DNA from: UMGS1002 sp964570825
GTDB taxonomy: Bacteria > Bacillota > Clostridia > Oscillospirales > CAG-272
NCBI GenBank assembly: GCA_964570825.1
Contig: CAZMZJ010000005.1
Span: 62,001 to 126,000, forward strand
Direction: 5' to 3'
Length of the DNA: 64,000 nt
The notes under the pieces are model-generated. The model saw only the letters and a list, made by a program, of their open reading frames with translations. It was not told the origin of the DNA and did no database searches. The translations under genes and the position numbers were made by a program. This document shows, piece after piece, positions 41,072-49,947 of the stretch (the stretch's first letter is position 1; each line of letters opens with the position of its first letter).

Positions 41072-42040
41072 TCAATCCTCCGGGCTTCGTTTTTTAAGCG
41101 CGAGGGCGCACCACCCGTTCTCTTCGGCGCGCTCGATAACTTCGAATCCGTATTTGTCCATCGTCGAAACGACATCATGGACGCGCTCGGTAATAATTCC
41201 CGATGCAAGCAGCACGCCGCCGGCATTCATGAATTTTCCGACATCAGGCGCCATCCGAATTATTATATCGGCGACAATATTAGCGCAGACGACATCATAT
41301 CCCACGCCGTCAATACATACATCTTTAAGCAAATCAGACTTTTTGCAGCTCACCTTATCGACAACGTTATTTATCGCTGTATTTTCGTTGGCGACCCTTA
41401 CCGCCATAGGGTCTATATCGTATGCGCGGCAAAGACCGGCTCCGAGCTTTGCGGCGCAGATAGCGAGAATCCCGCTTCCGCAACCGACATCAAGCACCCG
41501 ACAGCCCGGCTTCGTATATTTTTCAAGCAGCTCGATTACAAGCCGCGTCGTTTCGTGCGTGCCTGTTCCGAAAGCCATCCCGGGATCCATATGGATTATT
41601 ATGTCTTCACCGGCAGGCTCGTACTTTTCCCACTGCGGGACAATCACAATCCTTTTCCCTACTTTAATAGGCTTATAATATGCTTTCCACGAATTAGCCC
41701 AGTCCTCCTCGGCCACTCCGATTATCTCCACCCTGCCATCAATCCCCTCTTCGGACATCCGGCTGCGGATAAAAGCGATATCCTCCGCGCAGTTTTCTTC
41801 TGCCGGAACAAAAACAGAGACCGATGCGATCGTTTTGTCGGCCTTTAGTATATTTTCGTCGATGAGGTCTCCGTAACAGGTTTTAAGATCAATATCGCTG
41901 AAATCCTCTATCATCAGGTTGTTGTTAACCATACTCATAATAGAGGTCAGGCTGTCCAGCTGCGCCAGTTTTACGGTGACCCTTATCTGAGTCCAATCGC
42001 TGACCCCGCTCCGCTCTCCGCAAATATAATCCTTATCCAT
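41072..42040 (-). CDS. prmA: Ribosomal protein L11 methyltransferase PrmA
   Basis: Trimethylates L11. 322 residues. The N-terminal L11-binding domain (about 1-125) is followed by the class I SAM-methyltransferase fold. Landmarks are DPGMAFGTGTHETTRLVIEL, VLDVGCGSGILAICAAKLG, DIDPMAVRVANENT and CANIVADIII. AAAGGA stands before the ATG. dnaJ ends 143 bp upstream, and the gap holds the structured element at 42091-42185. Confidence 0.95.
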   Translation of the reverse strand: MDKDYICGERSGVSDWTQIRVTVKLAQLDSLTSIMSMVNNNLMIEDFSDIDLKTCYGDLIDENILKADKTIASVSVFVPAEENCAEDIAFIRSRMSEEGIDGRVEIIGVAEEDWANSWKAYYKPIKVGKRIVIVPQWEKYEPAGEDIIIHMDPGMAFGTGTHETTRLVIELLEKYTKPGCRVLDVGCGSGILAICAAKLGAGLCRAYDIDPMAVRVANENTAINNVVDKVSCKKSDLLKDVCIDGVGYDVVCANIVADIIIRMAPDVGKFMNAGGVLLASGIITERVHDVVSTMDKYGFEVIERAEENGWCALALKKRSPED

Positions 42041-42090
42041 TTATTATTCCTTTAATTAAATTTTAAATTACAACTTCACGCCACCGCGCC

Positions 42091-42185
42091 AATCAGATTA
42101 GAGCTTTCTATGCCTTTACTAAAATTTCGAGGGAGCATGGGTACTTCTTCTCAGAAAGCTCCCACCGCCTCCCTCTGATTTTTTT
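42091..42185 (-). other. Structured element with competing stems between dnaJ and prmA
   Basis: Read on the minus strand, an outer stem AATCAGA/TCTGATT closes about 90 nt that start immediately after the dnaJ stop. Inside are three segments that compete: GAGGGAG with CTCCCTC, GGGAGC with GCTCCC, and GAGCTTTCT with AGAAAGCTC. The second and third share GGGAGC/GAGC bases and cannot both form. Read on the plus strand, the outer stem is followed by seven T (42179-42185), like an intrinsic terminator of an antisense transcript. No known riboswitch or T-box signature was seen. Confidence 0.5.
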
Positions 42186-43326
42186 ACATAAACATTCTTT
42201 TGAAAAATCCTGTGCGCTTTGTGTAGTTTCCCTCGCCGCAGGATTCTGCAAACGAGCGGATGTAGTCCTTCTGCTTAGAATTTAGACCCCGGGGTATTTC
42301 CACATTCACAGTGAAAATAAGATCCCCGCGCCTTGATGAGTTGACATATGGAATGCCTTTTGATTTTATTGTAAAACTCGTTCCGGGCTGAGTTCCTTCC
42401 GGGATGGTGAACTTTTCATTGCCTTCAAGCGTCGGGACCTTAATTTCTGCTCCAAGTATAGCCTCTGTAACGGCAACGGGAACCTCGCAATAAATATTAT
42501 TTCCGTCGCGTGTAAAAATGCTATGTTTTTTAACGGAAATCGCGATTATAAGGTCTCCTGCCGGGCCCCCGTTTCTGCCTTCATTTCCGAGACCTTCCTG
42601 AATAATTTTGTTCCCGTCGTCAATTCCGGCCGGTATAGAAATGCTTACTTTTTTTGTCACCTTGATATAGCCGGTTCCGCGGCAGTTAGAGCATGGGTCT
42701 CTGATTATTCTGCCGGTTCCGCGGCATTGGTCGCAGGTTGTCGCCGACTGGAAAGACATACCCATCATGCGCTGCGTGACGCGCTTTTGTCCGGTTCCGT
42801 GACATCCGGGACAGGTCTCGGGCTTTGAGCCTCTTGCCGCGCCGCTGCCTCCGCAGTCGGGGCAACGCTCAATCCGGTCGTATGCTATATCTTTTTTGAC
42901 TCCGAACGCAGCTTCCTCGAAACTTATGCTCAAGTGAACGCCGAGATCGTCGCCGCGTACAGGGCCGTTGCGTCTCTGCTGCGTGCCGCCGCCGAAGCCG
43001 CTTCCAAAAAAGCTGCCGAAAATATCACCGATATCCCCGAAATCTCCCGAAAATCCGGAAAACCCGCCGAAGCCCCCGGCGCCGCCGGCGCCTGCCGTAG
43101 GGTCGAAGGCGGCATGACCGAACTGATCGTATTTTGCCTTTTTGTCCGGGTCGGACAGAACTTCGTACGCCTCGTTGATTTCCTTAAATTTCTCTTCGGA
43201 TTCCTTGCCGGGATTCACATCGGGGTGATATTTCTTTGCCAGCTGCCGGTACGCTTTCTTTATAGTGTCGGCGTCGGCGTTCTTATCTACGCCGAGCACC
43301 TCATAATAGTCTCTTTTATCCGCCAT
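42184..43326 (-). CDS. dnaJ: Chaperone DnaJ
   Basis: Co-chaperone that stimulates DnaK ATPase and delivers unfolded clients. 380 residues. J-domain with HPD in KKYHPDVNPGK, then a Gly/Phe-rich region rich in FGGFSGF-like strings (about 75-115). The zinc domain has four CxxCxGxG repeats: CPDCGGSG, CPGCHGTG, CDQCRGTG and CSNCRGTG. The C-terminal client-binding domains follow. AAAGGA precedes the ATG. It lies 278 bp after dnaK, with a hairpin and an AT-rich stretch between them, so it may have extra control. Confidence 0.97.
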   Translation of the reverse strand: MADKRDYYEVLGVDKNADADTIKKAYRQLAKKYHPDVNPGKESEEKFKEINEAYEVLSDPDKKAKYDQFGHAAFDPTAGAGGAGGFGGFSGFSGDFGDIGDIFGSFFGSGFGGGTQQRRNGPVRGDDLGVHLSISFEEAAFGVKKDIAYDRIERCPDCGGSGAARGSKPETCPGCHGTGQKRVTQRMMGMSFQSATTCDQCRGTGRIIRDPCSNCRGTGYIKVTKKVSISIPAGIDDGNKIIQEGLGNEGRNGGPAGDLIIAISVKKHSIFTRDGNNIYCEVPVAVTEAILGAEIKVPTLEGNEKFTIPEGTQPGTSFTIKSKGIPYVNSSRRGDLIFTVNVEIPRGLNSKQKDYIRSFAESCGEGNYTKRTGFFKRMFM

Positions 43327-43553
43327 ACCTATGACTATTCCTTTCCACTTGCTGTGAGGTCTGTGCCGTCCCCGCAGTCACCAGGCGGAACTTTTTCCAT
43401 CTTTCAGGATCAATTCCGGCCTTGACAGCCTTGCCGGAGCAAGCGCAATTCTCACTTCTTGAAAGATAAATCCTTCAAGCCGCAGTCTTTCCGTAGATAA
43501 CCCGCCATATTTAATTTGTAATTTATTATAATTAAATATGTAAATACGGGCAT

Positions 43554-43583
43554 GCGGGAAAGGGCTTCCGTGCCCTTTCCCGC
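43554..43583 (-). terminator. Perfect hairpin between dnaK and dnaJ
   Basis: A 12-bp perfect stem GCGGGAAAGGGC/GCCCTTTCCCGC with a 6-nt loop. No U-run follows on the minus strand, so it may be an attenuator or RNA-processing/stability hairpin rather than a terminator. The remaining gap 43327-43553 contains an AT-rich stretch (about 43509-43545) and no gene. Confidence 0.5.
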
Positions 43584-43604
43584 TGATTAGCTGATTCTCA
43601 AGGA

Positions 43605-45443
43605 TTATTTCGTCTTGTCCTCATAATCCGCGTTATAATATGTGCCGTCGCTGCCGCCCTTTTGTCCGGCATTTGAATTAAATCCCTGTCCGCCTGCAGC
43701 GTTGCCGTTTCCGCTCTTGTAAAGCTTTTCGGAAATAGCATAGAATGCCTTCTCAAGAGCCTCGGTGTCGCGTTTTATAGCTTCCGTCCCTGCGTTTGAA
43801 CTGATTGTGCCCTTGAGCTTTTCGATTGCCGATCTGACGTCTGATTTATCGGATTCGGAAACCTTGTCGCCAAGTTCGTTCAGAGTTTTTTCGGACTGGA
43901 AAATAAGGGATTCGGCGTGATTTTTAGCATCGACAGATTCTTTTTGTTTTCTGTCTTCCTCGGCGAACTTTTCCGCTTCTCTGACAGCACGGTCTATATC
44001 TTCCTTGCTCATGTTGGTTGACGAAGTGATGGTTATCTTCTGTTCTTTATTTGTGCCGAGGTCTTTTGCGGTAACGTTAACTATACCGTTTGAGTCGATA
44101 TCGAATGTGACCTCAATCTGAGGCACTCCGCGGGGAGCTGCGGGAATTCCGTCAAGATTGAAGCGTCCGAGCGTTTTGTTGCCCGAAGCCATCGGACGCT
44201 CGCCCTGGAGCACATGGATTTCAACCGATGTCTGCCCATCTGCCGCGGTCGAGAAAATCTGCTTTGCCTGACAAGGAATCGTCTTATTTCTTTCAATAAT
44301 TTTTGTGAACACGCCGCCAAGCGTTTCGATGCCGAGAGACAGCGGGGTCACGTCGAGCAGAAGCAGATCCTTGATTTCATCATTGAGGACGCCCGCCTGA
44401 ATTGCCGCGCCGATTGCAACGCACTCGTCGGGGTTGATGCCTTTGAAGGGTTCTTTGCCCATAAAGTTTTTGACTGCTGCCTGAACTGACGGCATTCTGG
44501 TAGAACCGCCGACAAGAAGCACCTTGTCGATCTGGTTCGGCTTAAGTCCCGCGTCGGAAAGAACCTGCTTTGTCGGCCCCATTGTTGCGTCGACAAGGTC
44601 TGCGGTGAGCTTATCGAACTCGGCTCTCGTGAGTGTCGCGTCGAAATGGAGCGGACCGTTCGCGGTTGCGGTGATGAAAGGAAGATTGATGTTTGTGCTG
44701 GTCATGCTTGAAAGCTCGATCTTAGCTTTTTCGGCGGCATCCTTGAGTCTCTGCATAACCATCTTGTCACCGGAAAGGTCGAGGCCGTTTTCATTCTTGA
44801 ATTTTGTAAGCATCCAGTTGATTATTCTCTGGTCGAAATCGTCGCCGCCGAGATGGTTGTTACCGGCAGTTGCAAGAACCTCGAACACTCCGTCGCTTAT
44901 ATCAAGCAGCGAAACATCGAAGGTACCGCCGCCGAGGTCGAAGACCATTATCTTCTGGTTAATCTCTTTGTCAAGGCCGTATGCAAGAGCCGAGGCTGTC
45001 GGCTCGTTTATGATACGCTTTACGTCAAGTCCGGCAATCTTGCCGGCATCCTTTGTGGCCTGTCTCTGTGCGTCGTTGAAATATGCCGGAACCGTGATAA
45101 CGGCCTCGGTTATCTTTGTGCCAAGAAAAGCCTCCGCATCAGCTTTGAGTTTTTGGAGTATCATTGCCGAGATTTCCTGAGGAGTATATTTCTTGCCGTC
45201 AATCTCCTTTGTATATGACGTGCCCATCTGGCGTTTGATACTGATTATCGTGCGGTCGGGGTTTGTGATCGCCTGACGTTTTGCAACCTGCCCCACCATG
45301 CGTTCACCGTTTTTTGCAAAGGCCACAACCGAGGGCGTTGTTCTTTCGCCTTCCGAGTTCGGAATGACCACCGGCTCTGAGCCTTCATAAACAGCAACGC
45401 AAGAGTTTGTTGTTCCCAAATCTATGCCAATAATTTTTCCCAT
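43605..45443 (-). CDS. dnaK: Chaperone DnaK (Hsp70)
   Basis: ATP-dependent folding chaperone. 612 residues, normal for Gram-positives (the GrpE-type extended insert is absent). ATPase motifs are IGIDLGTTNSCVAVYEG, MVFDLGGGTFDVSLLDISDG, VLLVGGSTRMPSVQ and the linker VLNDEIKDLLLLDVTPLSLG, quoted in part. The substrate domain follows, with a lid that ends in a Gly/Asn-rich tail (GNGNAAGGQGFNSNAGQKG). GGAGG precedes the ATG. grpE ends 43 bp upstream. Confidence 0.98.
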   Translation of the reverse strand: MGKIIGIDLGTTNSCVAVYEGSEPVVIPNSEGERTTPSVVAFAKNGERMVGQVAKRQAITNPDRTIISIKRQMGTSYTKEIDGKKYTPQEISAMILQKLKADAEAFLGTKITEAVITVPAYFNDAQRQATKDAGKIAGLDVKRIINEPTASALAYGLDKEINQKIMVFDLGGGTFDVSLLDISDGVFEVLATAGNNHLGGDDFDQRIINWMLTKFKNENGLDLSGDKMVMQRLKDAAEKAKIELSSMTSTNINLPFITATANGPLHFDATLTRAEFDKLTADLVDATMGPTKQVLSDAGLKPNQIDKVLLVGGSTRMPSVQAAVKNFMGKEPFKGINPDECVAIGAAIQAGVLNDEIKDLLLLDVTPLSLGIETLGGVFTKIIERNKTIPCQAKQIFSTAADGQTSVEIHVLQGERPMASGNKTLGRFNLDGIPAAPRGVPQIEVTFDIDSNGIVNVTAKDLGTNKEQKITITSSTNMSKEDIDRAVREAEKFAEEDRKQKESVDAKNHAESLIFQSEKTLNELGDKVSESDKSDVRSAIEKLKGTISSNAGTEAIKRDTEALEKAFYAISEKLYKSGNGNAAGGQGFNSNAGQKGGSDGTYYNADYEDKTK

Positions 45444-45486
45444 GATTAATTTCCTCCATATATTTTGAAAATAATCTAATCTAAAT

Positions 45487-46158
45487 TTAATTTGCGACTT
45501 TGACCATCGCGTGCCGGATGACCTTGTCGCACTTCATATAGCCCTTCTGCAGGACTTCGACAACTTCGTTTTCGCCGAAGTTCTCATCCTCAATATGCAT
45601 TACCGCGTAATGGATACTGGGGTCAAATTTCACACCGGCCTCACCGATCACTTTAATTCCAAGCTTATCAAGAGTTTCGCAAAGGTTTTTCAGTATAAGC
45701 TCAATTCCTTTTGTAACCGACTCCGCATCCGTATATTTTGAAGCTCTTTCGAGGTTGTCAAGCACCGGCAGAATCAATGTAACGGCGTCGGCGTACGCTT
45801 CGTTGTAGCTGCTTTCCTTTTCCTTTGCTGAACGCTTTCGGAAGTTGTCATACTCGGCGAGCATTCGCAGATATTTTTCATTTGCTGCAGCCGCAGCAGC
45901 GTCAGCTGCTTCAAGACGTTTTTTAAGACCTTCAATTTCAGATTCGAGCTTCCGGATTTTTTTTCGCTCGCCATAAGACTCCTTGCCGTCATTTTCATCC
46001 GCATCCGCCTCGTCAGCGTCCTTATCCGTTTTTGAATCCGTTTCGGGAGCGTCCGCAGCTTTATCATTCACGGCTTTATTGTTATCCGGTTTGTCATCAG
46101 CAGGCTTTTCCGGCGTCTCATCAGAACACGCAGTCTTTTTTTCCTCATCCATTATCAT
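45487..46158 (-). CDS. grpE: Nucleotide exchange factor GrpE
   Basis: Releases ADP from DnaK. About 223 residues. The first 75 or so are acidic and rich in Asp, Lys, Asn and Ala (for example DKPDNNKAVNDKAADAPE), much longer than in most homologues. The coiled coil (about 75-135) and the beta domain follow, with RMLAEYDNFRKRSAKEKE and ENFGENEVVEVLQKGYM. It starts at the ATG overlapping the hrcA stop by one base; a TTG three bases upstream is an alternative. Confidence 0.95.
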   Translation of the reverse strand: MIMDEEKKTACSDETPEKPADDKPDNNKAVNDKAADAPETDSKTDKDADEADADENDGKESYGERKKIRKLESEIEGLKKRLEAADAAAAAANEKYLRMLAEYDNFRKRSAKEKESSYNEAYADAVTLILPVLDNLERASKYTDAESVTKGIELILKNLCETLDKLGIKVIGEAGVKFDPSIHYAVMHIEDENFGENEVVEVLQKGYMKCDKVIRHAMVKVAN

Positions 46159-47294
46159 CAATCATCTTTACCTTTCAGCAGTTTGTCGTTTTTATCATTC
46201 TTGTTGTTATCATCCTTATCTTCTTCTTCTATCAAATTTGCGATATTGCCTCCGAGGCTGTCAATTGTGGCAAGCACTCTTGCATAATCCATCCGCAACG
46301 GTCCGATTATCCCTATCGCACCGACTGTCTTCCCGTTTTTCTTGATCTGTTTATATACTATTGCGGACTGGTTCATGACCTTTACCGAGCTTTCCGAACC
46401 TATAACGACCTTAACTTTTCCGCCGCTGCCGTCGTTGTTTCCGTTGCTGTCGTCTCCGTTATCCTCGTCCTTGATAAGGTCAAGTATCTCCTCCTTGCTC
46501 TCAAGCGCGCCGATAAGTTCGCCAAGCTGTTCGGAATCCGAATATTCGGGATACTGCAATAATTTATTCAGGCCGCTGAGTTTCAGCTCTCCGCTGTCAA
46601 GCTCGCTCATCACATCATAAATTCCCTTAACCGCCGCCGAAACAAGGTCGGATCTTGCGCCCATCTCGTTCTCCAGCTTCATCATTATCGGAAGCGTGAT
46701 TTCGCTTGCGGTAAGTTCCGAGAGATTTGCATTCAGAACGGCGCCAAGCTTTTCAATTTCAGACTGATCCGCGGCAATTTCGATTCTGATTTTCTGCGTT
46801 TTGACCAGCGTTGTTCCTTTCATCATAACGAGAAGGATGTTGTGCGAGTCAATAAAAACCGTTTCATATCTATCAAAGCTGACCGATGTCGCCTTGGGGC
46901 GTATGGCTATTCCGGTGTAGTTCGTAAGCGTTGAAGCAAGTTTTGAAGCGGTTACGAGAATCTGATCCAGTTCTCCCATTTTTGCTTTCAGCAGGTTATT
47001 GATCTGCGCGATTTCTCGAGCCGTTATCGCATACCTGTCAATAAGCGAATCAACATAAAACCTGTAGCCGAGCTCACTCGGAACCCGTCCCGAGGAGGTA
47101 TGCGGCTGCTCAAGATATCCCATTTCTTCAAGCTCGGCCATCTCATTGCGAATTGTTGCAGACGAGCAGCTGAGCTGCTTGCTTTCGAGAATATACTTCG
47201 AACCGACCGGCCCGCCGCCCTCTATGTGCGCGTCGATGATTGCTTTTAATATTTGCTTTTTTCTCTCGCTCAATTCGTTCGGATTCGACTTCAT
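46158..47294 (-). CDS. hrcA: Heat-shock repressor HrcA
   Basis: Represses class I heat-shock genes by binding CIRCE. 378 residues from ATG 47294, chosen for AAGGAG upstream; the open frame back to 47360 covers the CIRCE and is not coding. The N-terminal winged helix reads LSERKKQILKAIIDAHIEGG and SSATIRNEMAELEEMGYLEQ. The GAF-like domain and dimerisation part follow. An Asp/Asn/Gly-rich insertion (about DNGDDSNGNNDGSGG) and a tail with KDDNNKNDKNDK are additions to the usual protein. First gene of the heat-shock operon and presumably autoregulated. Confidence 0.96.
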   Translation of the reverse strand: MKSNPNELSERKKQILKAIIDAHIEGGGPVGSKYILESKQLSCSSATIRNEMAELEEMGYLEQPHTSSGRVPSELGYRFYVDSLIDRYAITAREIAQINNLLKAKMGELDQILVTASKLASTLTNYTGIAIRPKATSVSFDRYETVFIDSHNILLVMMKGTTLVKTQKIRIEIAADQSEIEKLGAVLNANLSELTASEITLPIMMKLENEMGARSDLVSAAVKGIYDVMSELDSGELKLSGLNKLLQYPEYSDSEQLGELIGALESKEEILDLIKDEDNGDDSNGNNDGSGGKVKVVIGSESSVKVMNQSAIVYKQIKKNGKTVGAIGIIGPLRMDYARVLATIDSLGGNIANLIEEEDKDDNNKNDKNDKLLKGKDD

Positions 47295-47353
47295 CTGCGC
47301 AAAACTCCTTCCGAAATTTATAAACGGACCGGAAAGTGGCTGTTCAATCACGT

Positions 47354-47380
47354 TTAGCACTCTTTTTGTTCAAGTGCTAA
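47354..47380. promoter_or_regulatory. CIRCE operator
   Basis: TTAGCACTC, 9 nt, AAGTGCTAA. It differs from the consensus TTAGCACTC-N9-GAGTGCTAA by one base. It lies just downstream of the hrcA -10 box. A lone half site AAGTGCTAA is at 47457-47465. Confidence 0.95.
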
Positions 47381-47391
47381 ACGCTGTTATA

Positions 47392-47420
47392 AATTTACCA
47401 CTAACTGGCCCGTTTGTCAA
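47392..47420 (-). promoter_or_regulatory. Sigma-A-type promoter for hrcA-grpE-dnaK-dnaJ
   Basis: TTGACA (47420-47415), 17 bp, TAAATT (47397-47392) on the minus strand, followed at once by CIRCE. Confidence 0.85.
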
Positions 47421-47477
47421 GAGGTTTTGATAAAAAATATAAAATTTTTATAATATAAGTGCTAAATTACTACTCTT

Positions 47478-47999
47478 CTAACTTCCCGATGCTTCAACAT
47501 CATAATACTGTATCGAAGTGACGCAACCGTCGCGCAGGATAAACTTCAGTTCTGTTCCGCCTTTTTTATATATCAGCGATGTATCCCCGCCTTCATAATC
47601 CGTTCCATATGCGGCTATGACCTTTTCTTTTTCCGAACCGATTGTTATTCCCTCCGGCGTCATATTTGCGTCATCAAGTATTACAATCGAAAGAACCTTG
47701 TCACATCCGCCATCCGGATATGTGTTTATCTGAACGCTTCCGTATGTGTACATCTTGTCAAGTCCGTTGAATGCGCAACTTGCTGCTTCATAATACTTTG
47801 ACGGTTCCCCCAGAGCCTTTACTATCGGAGCAATGTCATCGCCCGGAGTGATCTCTACATTATTATAAACAAAGCTGTACTTTTCGTTGCCCGCCGGCGT
47901 GCTGTTGCCGCCGCATGAAATCAAAATTAAGGGCGCTGCAATTAAAATTAGAAAAAAATATCCTATCGATGAAGACACATGAGCTTTTGCGTTAATCAT
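47478..47999 (-). CDS. Lipoprotein of unknown function
   Basis: 173 residues from ATG 47999, which overlaps the stop of the upstream gene by 8 bp. A signal peptide ends in the lipobox LISC followed by GGNSTPAG. The mature part has a central VKALGEPSKYYEAASCAF and GITIGSEKEKVIAAYGTDY, which resembles small exported domains of unknown role. It is coupled to the SGNH-like gene, so the two products probably act at the same place outside the membrane. The gene ends about 57 bp before the hrcA promoter region. Confidence 0.78.
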   Translation of the reverse strand: MINAKAHVSSSIGYFFLILIAAPLILISCGGNSTPAGNEKYSFVYNNVEITPGDDIAPIVKALGEPSKYYEAASCAFNGLDKMYTYGSVQINTYPDGGCDKVLSIVILDDANMTPEGITIGSEKEKVIAAYGTDYEGGDTSLIYKKGGTELKFILRDGCVTSIQYYDVEASGS

Positions 48000-49020
48000 T
48001 TTTGATGCCCTCTTTTTCGTTATAATACGCCGCCGTCTTTGACGCCCAGACACGTTCGGCTTCGGCCTCCCCCCGTCGGTCTGTCACGCCAGCCTCCGAA
48101 AGAATTTTTCCAAAGTAACCCGACAGTTTTTCTGCTCCCCACACGTTAAGGTGAAGCCCCATATCGTATGTGTCAGTGTTCCAGTCGATTCCGATATCGG
48201 CACACAGTTTGAGAAAATTATAATATTTCAGGTTGTTATTTTTTGCGTATGTGATTATTTGATTGTCCCATTCTTCATACCAGTAAGGATAAAGGCTTGG
48301 AGCTTTTATTAAAATCAGTTCTGTTCCGTGAGATTCGCAAAGCTCTCGCATCATGTCAAGATATTGCCAGCAGATGTCGGCGAAAGCGTAATCCTCAAGC
48401 TGAATTCCGACCGGAACGTCGCTCACGCCGCGCACTCCCTTCTGCATGAGATATCCGCTGTGTCCCACCGTGTCACGCTGGAACATATATTCATAATCGT
48501 CGGCGGTCAGCTCGTCCCAGCGCGTATGATAGCGCAGAATCGGGAAAATGTAACTGATAAACGACTCCCCTTCCGTCATTGACGCTTTTATGCACTTTAG
48601 CTTTTCCAATGACAGCCTCATTCCGTCGATGTTGAGCCGGTTGTAAGCCTCGCTCTGCGGAGTTCCGTACTTCATGGAAAGCACGTTGAAAACCACAACC
48701 TCTGGAGTTTCGTACTTGAACATCTCCTCAAGCAGATAATACGACTGCCAAATAAGCTGCTGCGCGCTTCCGCGTATATATGATGTTATACCGTATTTTT
48801 CCCAAAGCGTTATCGGAGAAAAGTTCTCATAAACCTCACAGTCTCCGACAAATATCACGTCATGCGGACCTTCGTCGCGGTAATACTCGGCAATAAGCGC
48901 GCCCTCGGGAATTTCCGACATATATTTCGGTACAAGCAGACACTGGAGCAGCCATAGCGTCAAAATCAAAACAGTCAGCGCAGCTGTTCCAACTGCAATA
49001 GTTTTAATTCTTTTTTTCAT
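47992..49020 (-). CDS. SGNH-like, AlgX/DltD-type exported protein
   Basis: 342 residues. One N-terminal helix (about residues 7-31), then an SGNH-like domain that begins VIFVGDCEVYENFSPITLW, with the nucleophile place reading GDC rather than GDS or GSS. It continues YGITSYIRGSAQQLIWQSYY and has the late block YDMGLHLNVWGAEKLSGY, where the Asp/His pair is expected. The family is usually paired with an MBOAT acyltransferase and acts in acylation of surface polymers, but no MBOAT gene is in this window. The protein starts close to ftsY and lacks a clear ribosome site. Confidence 0.78.
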   Translation of the reverse strand: MKKRIKTIAVGTAALTVLILTLWLLQCLLVPKYMSEIPEGALIAEYYRDEGPHDVIFVGDCEVYENFSPITLWEKYGITSYIRGSAQQLIWQSYYLLEEMFKYETPEVVVFNVLSMKYGTPQSEAYNRLNIDGMRLSLEKLKCIKASMTEGESFISYIFPILRYHTRWDELTADDYEYMFQRDTVGHSGYLMQKGVRGVSDVPVGIQLEDYAFADICWQYLDMMRELCESHGTELILIKAPSLYPYWYEEWDNQIITYAKNNNLKYYNFLKLCADIGIDWNTDTYDMGLHLNVWGAEKLSGYFGKILSEAGVTDRRGEAEAERVWASKTAAYYNEKEGIKND

Positions 49021-49041
49021 TATATTTATTAAATCGTGATA

Positions 49042-49947
49042 TTATTCAAACAGGGCAGATACGAATTCACCCGCGTTGAATGGCTGCATATCATCGATTT
49101 TTTCGCCGACTCCTATAAATTTCACCGGTATGCCCAGTTCCTTTTTTATCGAAATTACGATTCCGCCCTTCGCTGTTCCGTCAAGCTTGTTGAGTATAAG
49201 GCCTGTGACGGAAGCCGCGTTGCGGAATTCCTTTGCCTGCTGCACCGCGTTCTGTCCCGTGGTGGCGTCAAGCACAAGCAGATTTTCGCGTGATGCCCCG
49301 GGCAGCTCGCGGTCAATCACCCGATTTATCTTCGCAAGCTCGTCCATCAGATTCTTTTTATTATGCAGGCGTCCAGCGGTATCTATTATCAGCACGTCCG
49401 CGCCGCGCTTCTTGGCGAAGTTAGTGGCGTCATAGACGACGGCAGCCGGGTCGGAACCCTCCTGCTGTTTTACAAGCTCGACTCCTGCGCGCTCGCACCA
49501 GACGGAAAGCTGGTCTATTGCCGCAGCGCGGAAAGTGTCGGCTGCCGCGACGATCACTTTTTTACCGTCTTTTTTCAGTTGATTAGATATTTTGCCAATC
49601 GATGTCGTTTTGCCCGCGCCGTTTACACCGATTATAAGTATGACCGACGGTTTTGTGTCGAGCTTCAGCGGTTCCCCTTCTCCTATCATATCTTCAAGAA
49701 TCCGCTTAAGCGCACCTGTCACCTGACTTTTTTCCTTCAGACGCCCGTCTTTTACTTCTTCACGAAGCTTTTCAATAATTTCCTCAGTTGCTCCGACTCC
49801 CACATCTGCCGAAATCAGCAGCTCCTCAAGCTCGTCAAGCAGATCTTCGTCCACTTTAACAAAATTCTTCAGCAGATCATCGACCTGCTTAATTATTGCG
49901 TTCTTGGTTTTTACGAGTCCGGCTTTGAGCTTATCCAAAAAAGCCAT
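49042..49947 (-). CDS. ftsY: Signal recognition particle receptor FtsY
   Basis: GTPase that docks SRP-ribosome complexes at the membrane. 301 residues, the short form without the acidic A domain of E. coli. The N domain spans about 1-90. GTPase motifs are GVNGAGKTTSIGKIS, DTFRAAAIDQL, IDTAGRLHNKKNLMDEL and NKLDGTAKGG. The start overlaps smc by 17 bp. Common smc-ftsY order of Bacillota. Confidence 0.97.
   Translation of the reverse strand: MAFLDKLKAGLVKTKNAIIKQVDDLLKNFVKVDEDLLDELEELLISADVGVGATEEIIEKLREEVKDGRLKEKSQVTGALKRILEDMIGEGEPLKLDTKPSVILIIGVNGAGKTTSIGKISNQLKKDGKKVIVAAADTFRAAAIDQLSVWCERAGVELVKQQEGSDPAAVVYDATNFAKKRGADVLIIDTAGRLHNKKNLMDELAKINRVIDRELPGASRENLLVLDATTGQNAVQQAKEFRNAASVTGLILNKLDGTAKGGIVISIKKELGIPVKFIGVGEKIDDMQPFNAGEFVSALFE

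Noticed and set aside
42041..42183. T-box or known riboswitch
   Set aside because: No T-box AGGGUGG-type core or other known conserved motif was found; only competing stems are seen.
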